DNA from: an uncultured Oscillospiraceae bacterium | GTDB taxonomy: Bacteria; Bacillota; Clostridia; Oscillospirales; Ruminococcaceae | NCBI GenBank assembly: GCA_934486875.1 | Contig: CAKSPU010000010.1 | Coordinates: 1-55,427 of the forward strand | Reading direction: 5' to 3' | Length of the DNA: 55,427 nt | In this document: positions 42,335 to 51,966 of the stretch, one piece after another | Position numbering within the stretch: the first letter of the stretch is position 1 | Layout of the letters: every line of letters begins with the position of its first letter | Program-made: the position numbers and the translations under genes | Notes under the pieces: generated by a model | The model's database searches: none | What the model was told of the DNA's origin: nothing | What the model saw: the letters and a program-made list of their open reading frames with translations, nothing else

Positions 42335-43585
42335 TTGAACGGCGAGATAATAAATTTTCTCGGGAGCTACACAAAATCAGGCGCTCCCGTTCACGATCTT
42401 ACGAGATTTGAGGACCTTATGCACAGGCTGGGCGACCCTCAGAACAGGCTTAAATTTGTCCACGTTGCAGGAACAAACGGCAAGGGCTCAGTGGTGAGAA
42501 TGCTTGCAAATTCCCTCACCCTTTCGGGCTACAAAACAGGTGAGTTCACCTCTCCGTTTATCTACAGGTACAACGACCGCATTAAGATAAACGGCAGGGA
42601 GATATCCGATGATGACCTTTCACGGCTCATTTCAGTTGTAAAGCCCATTGCGGAGAGCAGCGGTGCGGAATATTCCCAGTTTGAGATAACAAATGCCATT
42701 GCATTTATGTATTTTGCGGAGCAGGGCTGCGATATCGTTGTCCTTGAAACAGGCGTTGGGGGACTAAATGACAGCACCAATATCATACGTGACAACATCT
42801 GCTCTGTCATAATGTCCATATCCTTTGACCACACAGCCATTCTCGGGGACAGGATAACCGACATCGCTTTTCAGAAAGCGGGCATAATCAAGGACGAGTG
42901 CCCCGTGGTGGTCTACCCCTGCAATCCTCCTGAAGCCAATCTTGTCATCGACAAATACGCCGCTATCCACGGCTCACGGGTCATTCGCCCCGACCTTTCC
43001 AAGCTGAATATCCTGAGAAGCAAGCCCGACGGCACAGCCTTTACATACAAGCTCAGGGACTACGCCACCGAAATGCCCGGAAATCATCAGATATACAATG
43101 CCCTTACCGCCATTGAAGCCGCAAAGGTCATTAAAAAAAGCTACAAAAATCTTACCGAGGGCAGCATTTTTCAGGGCATAGCCACCGCAGTTGTGCCGTC
43201 AAGATGCCAGATCATCAGAAAAAAAGACCCGATGATAATAATAGACGGCGCTCACAACCCCGAGGGAATGCGTGCATTGACGGAGTTTGTGTCAAAGCTT
43301 CCGCAGTACCCAAAGGTTATGATATGCGGAATGAGCGCTGACAAGGACTGGAAGACCTCTCTGTCCTACATCTCCCCATACATCGACAAGGCGTTCTGCA
43401 TTGACGGCTTCTGTCCCAAAACTGTTTTTGCGCCGAAGCTTGCGGAGTGCTTCAAGGACGGGGAATGCGCTCCTCTCTCCGAGGTGTACCGACGTGCATA
43501 TTCATATGCCGAAAACGGGGGACTGCTTCTTATCGGCGGCTCCCTTTACATTCCCTCGGCGCTGAATAAATTCGGGGGAAATTGA
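42335..43585 (+). CDS. folC: Folylpolyglutamate synthase / dihydrofolate synthase
   Basis: This 416-residue Mur-ligase-fold enzyme adds glutamate to folates and may also make dihydrofolate. Motifs: P-loop HVAGTNGKGSVV (about 45-56), FTSPFIYRYNDRIKING (about 72-88), VLETGVGGLNDSTN (about 136), SFDHTAILGD (about 158) and DGAHNPEGM (about 305). The start is TTG 42335 with GGAGG 8 bases upstream. It overlaps the reading frame of the next gene, whose real ATG is 15 bases further. Confidence 0.94.
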   Translation: MNGEIINFLGSYTKSGAPVHDLTRFEDLMHRLGDPQNRLKFVHVAGTNGKGSVVRMLANSLTLSGYKTGEFTSPFIYRYNDRIKINGREISDDDLSRLISVVKPIAESSGAEYSQFEITNAIAFMYFAEQGCDIVVLETGVGGLNDSTNIIRDNICSVIMSISFDHTAILGDRITDIAFQKAGIIKDECPVVVYPCNPPEANLVIDKYAAIHGSRVIRPDLSKLNILRSKPDGTAFTYKLRDYATEMPGNHQIYNALTAIEAAKVIKKSYKNLTEGSIFQGIATAVVPSRCQIIRKKDPMIIIDGAHNPEGMRALTEFVSKLPQYPKVMICGMSADKDWKTSLSYISPYIDKAFCIDGFCPKTVFAPKLAECFKDGECAPLSEVYRRAYSYAENGGLLLIGGSLYIPSALNKFGGN

Positions 43586-43602
43586 AATATAGGGGTGATA
43601 AT

Positions 43603-44145
43603 ATGAATGCTGAAATTGATATATCGAATGTTGTTCTGAAAACAGAACGGCTCCTGCTCCGCTCCTGGAGGGAAGATGATTTAGATGATTTCTTTGAGTA
43701 CGCAAGTGTGGACGGAGTTGGGGAAATGGCAGGGTGGTGCCATCACAAAACAAAGGAAGAGACACGGAATATCCTTGCCGCCTTTATCAAAGGAAAAAAG
43801 ACCTTTGCCATAGAACACGAGGGAAAGGTCATCGGCTCACTGGGCATTGAAAAATATGACGAGAGCAAGCTTTCGGAATTTGAAAGCAGGCGTGGGCGGG
43901 AAATAGGCTTTGTATTGTCAAAGAGTTACTGGGGAAACGGCTATATGACGGAAGCAGTGAGAGCGGTTACAGCTTATCTGTTTGATGATGTGGGTCTTGA
44001 TTTTATCGTAGGCGGTTATTTTGTCGGAAATCATCAGTCTGCGAGAGTGCAGGAAAAGTGCGGCTTTAAGTTTTATAAGGAAAGTAAATATGAGACCGCA
44101 TACGGCGTGATAAAAGATGAATGTATAAATATACTGTTCAGATAA
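43603..44145 (+). CDS. GNAT-family N-acetyltransferase (RimJ/RimL type)
   Basis: This 180-residue protein opens with LKTERLLLRSWREDD, the hallmark of ribosomal-protein-type acetyltransferases. It has GREIGFVLSKSYWGNGYMTEAV (about 100-121, acetyl-CoA binding) and NHQSARVQEKCGFKFYKES (about 142). The ATG at 43603 has AGGGGTG 6 bases upstream. Substrates of this group range from ribosomal proteins to antibiotics. A bidirectional terminator follows about 75 bases later. Confidence 0.9.
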   Translation: MNAEIDISNVVLKTERLLLRSWREDDLDDFFEYASVDGVGEMAGWCHHKTKEETRNILAAFIKGKKTFAIEHEGKVIGSLGIEKYDESKLSEFESRRGREIGFVLSKSYWGNGYMTEAVRAVTAYLFDDVGLDFIVGGYFVGNHQSARVQEKCGFKFYKESKYETAYGVIKDECINILFR

Positions 44146-44222
44146 AATATACTATATGCCTATATGAGTGCATTGATAATAAGCAATAATTATGCAATGT
44201 GACCAATGGCATTTTATGTCAA

Positions 44223-44275
44223 AAAAACGGCTCTGTTATCCTTGTGAAAATCTCACAGACAACAGAGCCGTTTTT
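44223..44275. terminator. Bidirectional terminator
   Basis: AAAAACGGCTCTGTT and AACAGAGCCGTTTTT form a perfect 15 bp stem with an inner TGTGA/TCACA stem in the loop. The T-run works on both strands. It isolates the folC-GNAT unit from the element upstream of pdxS. Confidence 0.88.
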
Positions 44276-44368
44276 GTTATATATATGGCAGATAACTACA
44301 ACTTTAGCAGGCGAAACAGCCAATGCTTTCGGCTTGAAAAATTTAACGGGCAGGTCTATAATAAAATA

Positions 44369-44531
44369 AGAACCTGTCTTCATAAGAAATGTGTGCGGAT
44401 TTTCGAGCATAATTTTGTTGCAGACAAGGCAAAAATCCGCAGGCGGGCTGTCGCCCGGCAAGGATTTTTAACGCAGTCTGCGGCAAAATTTGCCGAAAAG
44501 ACGTGCGCATATGCTTGTGAAGACAGGTTCT
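44369..44531. mobile_element. Large imperfect inverted-repeat element upstream of pdxS
   Basis: Left end AGAACCTGTCTTCATAAG; right end is its complement with one change. The similarity between arms continues inwards for about 70 bases (including CAGAC, TTTTCG and AAAAATCC blocks), giving a 163-base element that folds into one long hairpin with a short GGCGGGC/GCCCGG apex. It differs in sequence from families A and B. It ends 30 bases before pdxS, so it must lie in or next to that promoter. No ORF seen. Confidence 0.65.
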
Positions 44532-44560
44532 GAAATCAAGCCGAAAGGAACGATATAACA

Positions 44561-45436
44561 ATGAGTGAAAACAGAGCAGAGCTGAACAGAAACCTCGCCC
44601 AGATGCTTAAGGGCGGCGTAATTATGGACGTTACCACCCCCGAGCAGGCAAAGATAGCAGAAGCTGCGGGTGCCTGTGCGGTAATGGCGCTGGAGCGTAT
44701 CCCCGCTGACATCAGAGCGGCAGGCGGCGTTTCAAGAATGAGCGACCCCAAGATGATAAAGGGCATTCAGGCAGCCGTTTCCATTCCCGTAATGGCGAAG
44801 TGCAGAATAGGTCATTTCGCTGAGGCTCAGATACTTCAGGCTATCGAGATAGACTACATCGACGAGTCCGAAGTCCTCTCTCCCGCCGATGACAGATACC
44901 ACATTGACAAAACTCAGTTCGATGTTCCTTTCGTATGCGGTGCAAAGGACCTTGGCGAGGCTCTCAGACGCATAAACGAGGGCGCTTCTATGATAAGAAC
45001 AAAGGGCGAGCCCGGCACAGGAGATGTTGTTCAGGCAGTCCGCCATATGAGAATGATGCAGTCCGAGATAAGACGCATTTCTTCAATGTCCCACGATGAG
45101 CTTTACGAAGCCGCAAAGCAGCTTCAGGTGCCTTATGACCTTGTTGAGTATGTTGCCGCAAACAGAAAGCTCCCTGTTGTAAACTTTGCAGCAGGCGGAG
45201 TTGCAACTCCCGCAGATGCTGCTCTTATGATGCAGCTGGGTGCAGAGGGCGTTTTCGTAGGCTCGGGAATTTTCAAGTCGGGCAATCCCGAAAAGCGTGC
45301 CGCAGCAATTGTCAAGGCTGTTACAAATTACAATGACCCCAGGCTTCTTGCAGAGCTTTCCGAGGATCTGGGCGAAGCAATGGTCGGCATAAACGAGCAG
45401 GAAATTGCCCTTTTAATGGCGGAGCGTGGTAAGTGA
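44561..45436 (+). CDS. pdxS: Pyridoxal 5'-phosphate synthase subunit PdxS
   Basis: This is the synthase half of the glutamine-dependent PLP synthase; it builds PLP from ribose 5-phosphate, glyceraldehyde 3-phosphate and ammonia. The 291-residue TIM barrel shows [17 protein letters not shown] (active Asp in MDVTT, about 23-27), [13 protein letters not shown] (Lys about 81), [13 protein letters not shown] (Lys about 149) and a C-terminal [21 protein letters not shown] precedes the ATG. It is coupled to pdxT through TGATG. Confidence 0.97.
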   Translation: MSENRAELNRNLAQMLKGGVIMDVTTPEQAKIAEAAGACAVMALERIPADIRAAGGVSRMSDPKMIKGIQAAVSIPVMAKCRIGHFAEAQILQAIEIDYIDESEVLSPADDRYHIDKTQFDVPFVCGAKDLGEALRRINEGASMIRTKGEPGTGDVVQAVRHMRMMQSEIRRISSMSHDELYEAAKQLQVPYDLVEYVAANRKLPVVNFAAGGVATPADAALMMQLGAEGVFVGSGIFKSGNPEKRAAAIVKAVTNYNDPRLLAELSEDLGEAMVGINEQEIALLMAERGK

Positions 45437-45999
45437 TGTCAAAAAAAATAGCTGTCCTTGCACTTCAGGGCGCTTTTGCGGAGCACGAAAAAAAGCTGTC
45501 GGAGCTTGGTATCGAAAGCTTTGAGATACGTCAGCTCCCCGACATTGACAGGTCATATGACGGGCTTATCCTCCCCGGGGGAGAAAGCACCGTTCAGGGC
45601 AAGCTCCTCAGAGAGCTGGGACTTTTTGAGCCAATAAAAGGGCAGATAGAAAAGGGTCTCCCCGTTTTCGGAACCTGTGCGGGAATGATACTCCTTGCCC
45701 AAAACATTGAGGGCGGCGAGCCTGCACATCTTGCCACGATGCCCGTTACAGTCAGAAGAAATGCTTACGGCAGACAGCTTGGCAGCTTCTTCACACGGGA
45801 CAGCTTCAACGGCAGAGAGATACCTATGAGCTTTATCCGTGCTCCGTTTATCAGCGGCATAGGCTCGGCAGAGGAGCTTGGCGAAACAGGCGGGCGCATT
45901 GTGGCGGCAAGGTACAAAAATCAGCTTGTCACCGCTTTCCACCCTGAGCTTTGCGATGATATGTACGTTTACGAATATTTTCTTTCAATGATCAAATAA
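45436..45999 (+). CDS. pdxT: Pyridoxal 5'-phosphate synthase glutaminase subunit PdxT
   Basis: It hydrolyses glutamine and channels ammonia to PdxS. The 187-residue class I amidotransferase has LALQGAFAEHE, LPGGEST (about 47-53), the nucleophile in GTCAGMILLA (Cys about 79) and the His-x-Glu dyad in AFHPELCDD. The ATG at 45436 overlaps the pdxS stop (TGATG), which favours it over the GTG at 45433. A terminator overlaps its stop codon. Confidence 0.96.
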   Translation: MSKKIAVLALQGAFAEHEKKLSELGIESFEIRQLPDIDRSYDGLILPGGESTVQGKLLRELGLFEPIKGQIEKGLPVFGTCAGMILLAQNIEGGEPAHLATMPVTVRRNAYGRQLGSFFTRDSFNGREIPMSFIRAPFISGIGSAEELGETGGRIVAARYKNQLVTAFHPELCDDMYVYEYFLSMIK

Positions 46000-46038
46000 A
46001 AGCCGTTCCGATGCAAAATTTGTATCGGAACGGCTTTT
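45998..46038. terminator. Bidirectional terminator between pdxT and the DUF308 gene
   Basis: AAAAGCCGTTCCGAT and ATCGGAACGGCTTTT form a long stem with an A/T-rich loop, and T-runs on both strands. It begins in the pdxT stop codon and serves the convergent gene as well. Confidence 0.9.
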
Positions 46039-46053
46039 ATGTATCAAAAAATA

Positions 46054-46611
46054 TTATCTGAAAAAGTGTTTCCTTGCAAAGGCTGCAACAACGCTCTCAA
46101 CACCGAAAAGAATAAGGTATGCCGCTGCAATGTAGCTTATCATACGGATAGTCAGGAATGAAAGCGCAGGGCTTGCAAGCATCATAATTCCCAGGATAAG
46201 CCCGAGGATATTAAGTATCAGCGAAAAATAATAGCAGAAGCTGTTTGTCAGAAGCCGTATGGTCCCAAGGTGGGCAAGTCCCGAAATACAGTGGGCGATG
46301 AACCACACCGGCATCATTATTGTCAGAGCCCATTTGCCTACGTTCGGATTGGCGATGAGCATAATTCCGCACATAACGCTCAGTATTCCCGAGATAAGCG
46401 ACATCATCGGTCCGAAGCCCGTGAATTTCTCCAGCTTTACATAAAGCACAATGTCGCTTATGCCAAGTATCACCGCAATTATTCCGTAGATGACTACAAC
46501 CCCTGTGAGCATACCGTCGGGACGTGCAAGGGTGAAGATCCCAAGGAAAATGAGCAGCAGTCCGATCACAAGCTCGCTCCGGCCGAATGATCTTTTACTC
46601 ATACCGCTCAC
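46054..46611 (-). CDS. DUF308 / HdeD-like membrane protein
   Basis: This 185-residue protein has six hydrophobic helices, grouped as repeated pairs (LVIGLLLIFLGIFTLARPDG, then GIIAVILGISDIVLYV). This is typical of the DUF308/HdeD family, whose E. coli member is tied to acid resistance. Molecular function is unknown. It overlaps the end of ftsH by 4 bases, so it is translated with the protease and may relate to membrane protein stress. Confidence 0.85.
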   Translation of the reverse strand: MSGMSKRSFGRSELVIGLLLIFLGIFTLARPDGMLTGVVVIYGIIAVILGISDIVLYVKLEKFTGFGPMMSLISGILSVMCGIMLIANPNVGKWALTIMMPVWFIAHCISGLAHLGTIRLLTNSFCYYFSLILNILGLILGIMMLASPALSFLTIRMISYIAAAYLILFGVESVVAAFARKHFFR

Positions 46612-48428
46612 GCCTTCTTTCCTTTAAGGATTTCCATAAACTCAGCGCCTGTGATAGTTTCCTTTTCATACAGGCATTTTGCAAGCTCATCAAGCTTTTC
46701 ACGGTTCTCCGAGATAAGCTGACGGGCTTTTTTATGCTGAGTTTTTACTGTCTCAACTACCTTTTGGTCAATTTCCTTCTGAGTGTCCGCAGAACAGCAG
46801 AGAGATGTGTCGCCGCCGAGATACTGATTGTTTACGGTCTCCATTGCCACCATATCGAACTCGTCGGTCATACCGTATCGGGTTATCATTGCACGGGCAA
46901 GCTTTGTTGCCTGCTCTATGTCATTTGATGCTCCTGTGGTTATCTCACCGAATACGATCTCCTCCGCAGCACGTCCGCCTGTGAGGGTGGCAATTTTGTT
47001 TTCAAGCTCCTTTTTGGTCATAAGCACCTTGTCATTCTGCTCCACCTGCATAGTGTAGCCCAGTGCGCCCGAGGTTCGGGGGATAATGGTTATTTTCTGC
47101 ACTGGTGCGGAATCCGTCTGCAATGCAGCCACAAGAGCGTGACCTATTTCGTGATATGCAACGACCTTCTTTTCGTCATCTGTCATAATTGCGTTTTTCT
47201 TCTGATATCCCGCAATTACGACTTCTATGCTCTCTTCAAGGTCAGCCTGCTCAACAACAGTCCTGCCGTTTCTTACTGCACGGAGGGCGGCTTCATTGAC
47301 AATATTCGCAAGCTCTGCGCCCGATGTGCCCGAAGCCATTCTTGCAATGGTGTGAAAATCCACATTGTCCGCAGCCTTTATCTTCTTTGCGTGTACCTTG
47401 AGTATGGCTTCACGTCCCGCAAGGTCGGGGAGCTCAACGGGCACACGGCGGTCGAAACGTCCGGGACGGGTAAGAGCAGGGTCAAGAGATTCGGGGCGGT
47501 TGGTTGCTGCAAGGATTATAACGCCGTTGTTGCCCTCAAAGCCGTCCATTTCGGTGAGAAGCTGATTAAGGGTCTGTTCACGCTCATCATTTCCGCCGAT
47601 GTGACCGTCACGCTTTTTGCCTATCGCATCGATCTCATCAATGAACACGATGCAGGGTGCCTTTTCCTTGGCCTGCTTGAACAGGTCACGCACCTTGGAA
47701 GCACCCATTCCCACGAACATTTCCACAAATTCCGAGCCTGACATTGAGAAAAACGGCACATTTGCCTCGCCTGCAACTGCCTTTGCAAGCATAGTTTTAC
47801 CTGTGCCCGGAGGGCCTACAAGGAGCACGCCTTTGGGCATCGATGCACCCACGTCAGAATATTTTTGTGGATTGTGGAGATAATCCACTATCTCCGCAAG
47901 ATTTTCCTTAGCCTCGTCCTCGCCTGCAACGTCGTCAAAGCGTATGCCGTCGGTGGATGGGATATATACCTTAGCATTGCTCTTCCCCATTCCGAAAGCC
48001 ATAGCGTTGGGACCGCCTGCCTGAGACATAAGCTTCTTGCTCATATACTGACCGAGCCCTGCGAAAATAAGTATCGGCAGGATTATCGTCAGAAAAGTGC
48101 TGAGCAGGGGAGACATTGTTTTTTCGATATTTTTGGTAAATACCGCATCAGCGTCATAAAGACGCTGAGTAAGGGTGGGGTCATTCATTTCGCCTGTTTT
48201 GTATATCTGAGTGTTGTCCTTGTCGGTGAAAACAATTTCGGAATCGCCGACCTCAACGCTGCCGATGTCCTTGTCGTCGATCATTTTCATAAATGTGCCG
48301 TAATCAACTTCCTTGACGCCGGAGCTCATAAGCAGGGGAGACACGACCATATTGAAAATGACTATCACCAGCAGCACTATGCCGTAGTAATAAATAAGCG
48401 GTTTTTTCGGAGATTTTACTTCTTTCAT
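46608..48428 (-). CDS. ftsH: ATP-dependent zinc metalloprotease FtsH
   Basis: This membrane-anchored AAA+ protease degrades misfolded membrane proteins and regulators. The 606-residue chain has two N-terminal transmembrane helices (about 10-30 and 105-127) around an external domain. Then come Walker A GPPGTGKT (about 204), Walker [13 protein letters not shown] (about 257), the SRH region [21 protein letters not shown], and zinc site HEIGH (about 427; most FtsH have HEAGH) with a downstream Asp ligand. A strong promoter lies at 48595-48623. Confidence 0.97.
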   Translation of the reverse strand: MKEVKSPKKPLIYYYGIVLLVIVIFNMVVSPLLMSSGVKEVDYGTFMKMIDDKDIGSVEVGDSEIVFTDKDNTQIYKTGEMNDPTLTQRLYDADAVFTKNIEKTMSPLLSTFLTIILPILIFAGLGQYMSKKLMSQAGGPNAMAFGMGKSNAKVYIPSTDGIRFDDVAGEDEAKENLAEIVDYLHNPQKYSDVGASMPKGVLLVGPPGTGKTMLAKAVAGEANVPFFSMSGSEFVEMFVGMGASKVRDLFKQAKEKAPCIVFIDEIDAIGKKRDGHIGGNDEREQTLNQLLTEMDGFEGNNGVIILAATNRPESLDPALTRPGRFDRRVPVELPDLAGREAILKVHAKKIKAADNVDFHTIARMASGTSGAELANIVNEAALRAVRNGRTVVEQADLEESIEVVIAGYQKKNAIMTDDEKKVVAYHEIGHALVAALQTDSAPVQKITIIPRTSGALGYTMQVEQNDKVLMTKKELENKIATLTGGRAAEEIVFGEITTGASNDIEQATKLARAMITRYGMTDEFDMVAMETVNNQYLGGDTSLCCSADTQKEIDQKVVETVKTQHKKARQLISENREKLDELAKCLYEKETITGAEFMEILKGKKA

Positions 48429-48594
48429 AACAAGTCCCTTTCTGTATTTATTTTATATCGTAAAAGATATAATATTCTGAATATGCCGCACACCGCCGCA
48501 TTTCTTCTTCGGATATAGAAAAAGCGCCTTGACTCGCAGGGCGGCAGAATACGTCACTTAAATATGCTCGGAAAAGTTTGCTTTCTTTTACATA

Positions 48595-48623
48595 ATTATA
48601 CTTCTCCCGTCTCTTTTTGTCAA
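48595..48623 (-). promoter_or_regulatory. ftsH promoter
   Basis: On the minus strand, TTGACA (48618-48623), 17 bases and TATAAT (48595-48600), a perfect consensus, give a leader of about 160 bases before ftsH. Confidence 0.85.
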
Positions 48624-49018
48624 TGTTTTTTGTGTGATAATTTGGTGTAAATTGGCGGGTTTTGGAAAATCTTGAATGATATCATCATTATAAAAAAGAT
48701 CTCCCGAATGACCTTTAATACTAAACACCATTAGAATAATGGAGAAGAAATCGCCGCAAAAGCATTGATATATGCGGCTTTGCGGCTGTTATGCCGTTCT
48801 GCTCACAGTAATTTTTCAGATGCTTTGCATATGTCTGCTGCTTTGTCGGCATTGGATTTTTCTGTTTTGAACTTTAATATGTGGATTTTTGGGGTGAATT
48901 GCTGTTTATTCAGCGTGTACTCAGTATCTGATAAAAAAAGAATTGCATAATTTTTGCAGATAGTCTTTATTTTTTTTATAGAATGTGTTATAATATAAGT
49001 TGATTAAAAATTTGTACT
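48624..49018. other. Intergenic region between ftsH and phoH
   Basis: About 400 A/T-rich bases with no convincing gene. A small CCATTA/TAATGG hairpin (about 48727-48741) follows a TACTAA string that only loosely resembles the MITE ends. CCGCAAA/TTTGCGG (about 48755-48787) can form another stem. TATAAT at 48989-48994 with a weak TTTATT 17 bases upstream is the likely phoH promoter. Confidence 0.5.
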
Positions 49019-49031
49019 CGGGGTGAAGCTT

Positions 49032-49994
49032 GTGGCGGAAGCAGCGGTAAATGTGGCATCAATGGACAGCATAATTGCAATGTTCGGAAAGTTTGACGAA
49101 AATGTAAATCTTATCCAGCGGCAGTACGGCGTTGTGATACTCAGCAGGGGAAATGACATTCGGATAAGCGGCGACGAAGCCAATGTGAACAAGGCTCGTG
49201 CGGCTGTTGAAGCACTTGCGCAGATGGCTGACAAGGGCGAGGTCATAAATGACCAGAGCCTCAGATATATCTTCTCGATGGTGGAGGAAAATTCCGTCAA
49301 TGAAGCTGTGAAGCTCACCGACGGCGGAATATGCGTAACATCGACGGGAAAAGTGGTCAAGGCGAAAACCCTCGGTCAGAAAAAATATGTTGATGCGATA
49401 GCAAAGAACACTATCGTTATGGGAATAGGCCCTGCGGGAACGGGAAAGACCTATCTTGCGGTGGCAATGGCTGTGAAGGCGTTCAAGAACCACGAGATAA
49501 CAAGGATAATCCTCACCCGTCCTGCGGTGGAAGCGGGCGAGAAGCTGGGATTTCTCCCCGGAGACCTGCAAAACAAGGTAGACCCCTATCTTCGGCCGCT
49601 GTATGACGCTCTGTTTGATATGATGGGTGCGGAGACCTTTGCGAAATATATGGAAAAGGGCAGCATTGAGGTGGCTCCTCTTGCATATATGCGTGGACGT
49701 ACTCTCGATGATGCGTTCATCATTCTCGATGAGGCTCAGAACACCACGAGGGAGCAGATAAAAATGTTCCTGACCCGTCTTGGCTTTAACAGCAAAATGG
49801 TCATTACAGGCGACATCACTCAGATAGACCTGCCCGACGCAAGAAAATCGGGACTTGTTGACGCTGTGAATGTGCTGAAAAATATAGACGATATAGCCAT
49901 TACCCGTTTTTCGGAAAAGGACGTTGTCCGCCACAAGCTCGTGCAGGACATAATCAAGGCTTACGAAAAGGCATACGAGGACAAAAAGAGATAA
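49032..49994 (+). CDS. phoH: PhoH-like ATPase
   Basis: This protein has 320 residues: an N-terminal KH-like RNA-binding region (about 5-60) and a P-loop domain with GPAGTGKTYLAVAMAV (about 131-146), FIILDEAQNTT (Walker B, about 235) and ITGDITQIDLP (about 260). It is linked to RNA metabolism, consistent with its usual neighbour ybeY. GTG 49032 is chosen because GGGGTG sits 8 bases before it; the in-frame GTG at 49023 overlaps that ribosome site. It leads the phoH-ybeY-dgkA-era cluster. Confidence 0.93.
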   Translation: MAEAAVNVASMDSIIAMFGKFDENVNLIQRQYGVVILSRGNDIRISGDEANVNKARAAVEALAQMADKGEVINDQSLRYIFSMVEENSVNEAVKLTDGGICVTSTGKVVKAKTLGQKKYVDAIAKNTIVMGIGPAGTGKTYLAVAMAVKAFKNHEITRIILTRPAVEAGEKLGFLPGDLQNKVDPYLRPLYDALFDMMGAETFAKYMEKGSIEVAPLAYMRGRTLDDAFIILDEAQNTTREQIKMFLTRLGFNSKMVITGDITQIDLPDARKSGLVDAVNVLKNIDDIAITRFSEKDVVRHKLVQDIIKAYEKAYEDKKR

Positions 49995-50016
49995 GATCAG
50001 GAAAGGATAGATAAAA

Positions 50017-50520
50017 ATGCCAAAGCTTAAAGTATATATCAAGAACAATCAGAAAAGTGTGAAAATACCCGTGGGACTGAGGCTCCTTGTGAGAAAGTGC
50101 TGTGCGGCTGTGCTTTCCTATGAGCATTTCGGAAATGATGCGGAGGTAAGCGTTTCTTTCGTTGATAATGCGGAGATACGCAGGCTCAACAGACAGTTCC
50201 GTGACAAGGACAAGTCCACGGACGTTCTGAGCTTCCCTCTCGGTGAGGACGGCGTTTATGACATTAATCAGGAAACAGGTGCGCTGCTTCTCGGTGATGT
50301 TGTCATCTCAATGGAAACTGCGGTGAAGCAGGCAAAGACCTACGGTCATTCTCTTGAAAGAGAGGTAGGCTTCCTTACCGTTCACTCTATGCTCCACCTT
50401 CTTGGCTACGATCACGAGACATCTGCCCTTGACGCTGCCAATATGCGTGAAAAGGAAGAGGCTATCCTCGGTGAGCTGGGAATTTCCCGTGACGAGAGCT
50501 TCACTCCCGATGAAGGTTGA
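50017..50520 (+). CDS. ybeY: Endoribonuclease / rRNA maturation factor YbeY
   Basis: This 167-residue zinc-dependent protein is needed for 16S rRNA 3'-end processing and ribosome quality control. The metal site is HSMLHLLGYDHE (three His in HXXXHXXXXXH spacing, about 124-134). The RQFRDKDKSTDVLSFPL segment (about 58-74) is also typical. AGGAAAGGAT precedes the ATG. Its end overlaps the dgkA start by 11 bases in another frame. Confidence 0.95.
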   Translation: MPKLKVYIKNNQKSVKIPVGLRLLVRKCCAAVLSYEHFGNDAEVSVSFVDNAEIRRLNRQFRDKDKSTDVLSFPLGEDGVYDINQETGALLLGDVVISMETAVKQAKTYGHSLEREVGFLTVHSMLHLLGYDHETSALDAANMREKEEAILGELGISRDESFTPDEG

Positions 50521-50980
50521 GATAAAAGCGTTTTTTAAGGCATTTACATATGCTTTTTCGGGAATAGTGCAGGGGATAAAAAGGGAGCGGAATCTGCGCT
50601 TTCATCTCTGCGCTGCTGTGACTGTTCTGTGGCTTATGGGGTTTTATGAGCTTGATGCTTCGGAAAAATGCATCATATTTATCTGCATCGGAGCGGTGAT
50701 TGCCGCAGAGCTTATGAACACGGCTGTGGAAAATGCCGTTGACCTGCACGGAAGCGAAAAAACTCCCTGTGGCAAGGCTGCAAAGGACTGCGCTGCGGGA
50801 GCGGTGCTTGTGATATCCCTTGCGGCGGCTGTCTGCGGAGGTGTGATATTCCTTGACAGGGCGGTATTGCGTGAGATAGGAATTTATTTTGCCGCCCGTC
50901 CCTATGCCGTCATATGTGCGGTGCTGTGGGCTGCGGCTTCATTTATATTCATATTCGGTTTTAACACAAAGAAAAAATAA
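50510..50980 (+). CDS. dgkA: Diacylglycerol/undecaprenol kinase
   Basis: This 156-residue membrane kinase phosphorylates undecaprenol or diacylglycerol to recycle lipid carriers. It has an N-terminal amphipathic helix, three to four membrane helices, and the active motif AELMNTAVENAVDL (about 77-90). The ATG at 50510 lies inside ybeY, giving translational coupling; the longer open frame from 50402 is a shadow of ybeY. The last 30 residues form an additional hydrophobic helix beyond the core. Confidence 0.92.
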   Translation: MKVEIKAFFKAFTYAFSGIVQGIKRERNLRFHLCAAVTVLWLMGFYELDASEKCIIFICIGAVIAAELMNTAVENAVDLHGSEKTPCGKAAKDCAAGAVLVISLAAAVCGGVIFLDRAVLREIGIYFAARPYAVICAVLWAAASFIFIFGFNTKKK

Positions 50981-50995
50981 CGGAGATATATTTTT

Positions 50996-51907
50996 ATGGA
51001 AACTAAATCGGTATTTGTGACCATTGCGGGACGTGCCAATGCGGGAAAATCCTCACTGCTCAACAGGCTTGTGGGGGAAAAGATAGCTATGGTCACCGAA
51101 AAGCCCCAGACCACACGCACAAAGATAACAGGCGTTCTCACCGAGGGGGAGATACAGTACGTATTCATCGACACCCCGGGCATTCAGGTGGCAAGGAACA
51201 AGCTTGCGGAGCATATGAACAAGGCTGTTCAGGACAGCGTTACGGGCATTGATGCAATTATCTATGTGGCAGATGTTACAAAGAAGATTAACGATATCGA
51301 CCGAAAGGCTATCGAGAGCTTCAAGGACGGAAAAATTCCCGTTATCCTGCTCATCAATAAGATAGACCTCCTTGATGACAAGGGAGCGGCGGCTGAGAAA
51401 ATTGCTGAATTTTCCGAGCTTATGGATTTTCACACAGTTATCCCCGTAAGCGTGGCGGAGGACGACGGGCTTGATATCCTGAAAAATGAGATAACAAAGC
51501 TGGCTGTGCCCGCACCCCACTATTTCCCCGACGATTCCGTCACCGACCAGCCCGAAAAGGTCATTATGGCGGAGGTGATCAGGGAAAAGGCTATGATACT
51601 TATGCACGATGAAATACCCCACGGCATTGCCGTTACCATTGAGCAGCTTGACGAAAGCGTTACACGAAGCGGCGAGGATATCCTGAATATTTCCGCAACC
51701 ATTTTCTGCGAGAGAGATTCCCACAAAGGAATGGTCATCGGAAAAGGTGGAGCTATGCTCAAAAAGATAGGTGCGCTTGCCCGTGAGGAGCTGGAGGACT
51801 TTTTCCGTATACGTGTAAATCTCCAGCTGTGGGTAAAGGTCAAGGAGGACTGGAGAAACAGAGAGGGTCTTATCCGCAATTTCGGTTTATCAAATAATAC
51901 CAAGTAA
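50996..51907 (+). CDS. era: GTPase Era
   Basis: This GTP-binding protein assists 30S ribosome assembly by binding 16S rRNA near its 3' end. The 303 residues contain G1 GRANAGKSS (about 10-18), G2 QTTRTK, G3 DTPGIQ (about 59), G4 NKID (about 121), and a C-terminal KH domain with GMVIGKGGAMLKKIG (about 244-258). ACGGAGATA precedes the ATG. The gene order with ybeY is widely conserved and functionally matched (16S processing). Confidence 0.97.
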   Translation: METKSVFVTIAGRANAGKSSLLNRLVGEKIAMVTEKPQTTRTKITGVLTEGEIQYVFIDTPGIQVARNKLAEHMNKAVQDSVTGIDAIIYVADVTKKINDIDRKAIESFKDGKIPVILLINKIDLLDDKGAAAEKIAEFSELMDFHTVIPVSVAEDDGLDILKNEITKLAVPAPHYFPDDSVTDQPEKVIMAEVIREKAMILMHDEIPHGIAVTIEQLDESVTRSGEDILNISATIFCERDSHKGMVIGKGGAMLKKIGALAREELEDFFRIRVNLQLWVKVKEDWRNREGLIRNFGLSNNTK

Positions 51908-51966
51908 TATAAAACCGCTGTCGGGAAATAATTATAGTATAATGCTTTGAACGGAGGCTTTATGCT

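Noticed and set aside
48717..48745. Possible third copy of the TACTAATAACC element ends
   Set aside because: Only TACTAA plus loosely similar bases are shared and there is no matching opposite end; kept as a small hairpin only.
49059..50048. 329-residue open frame antisense to phoH
   Set aside because: It covers a clear PhoH protein with intact P-loop; the reverse frame has no recognisable motif.
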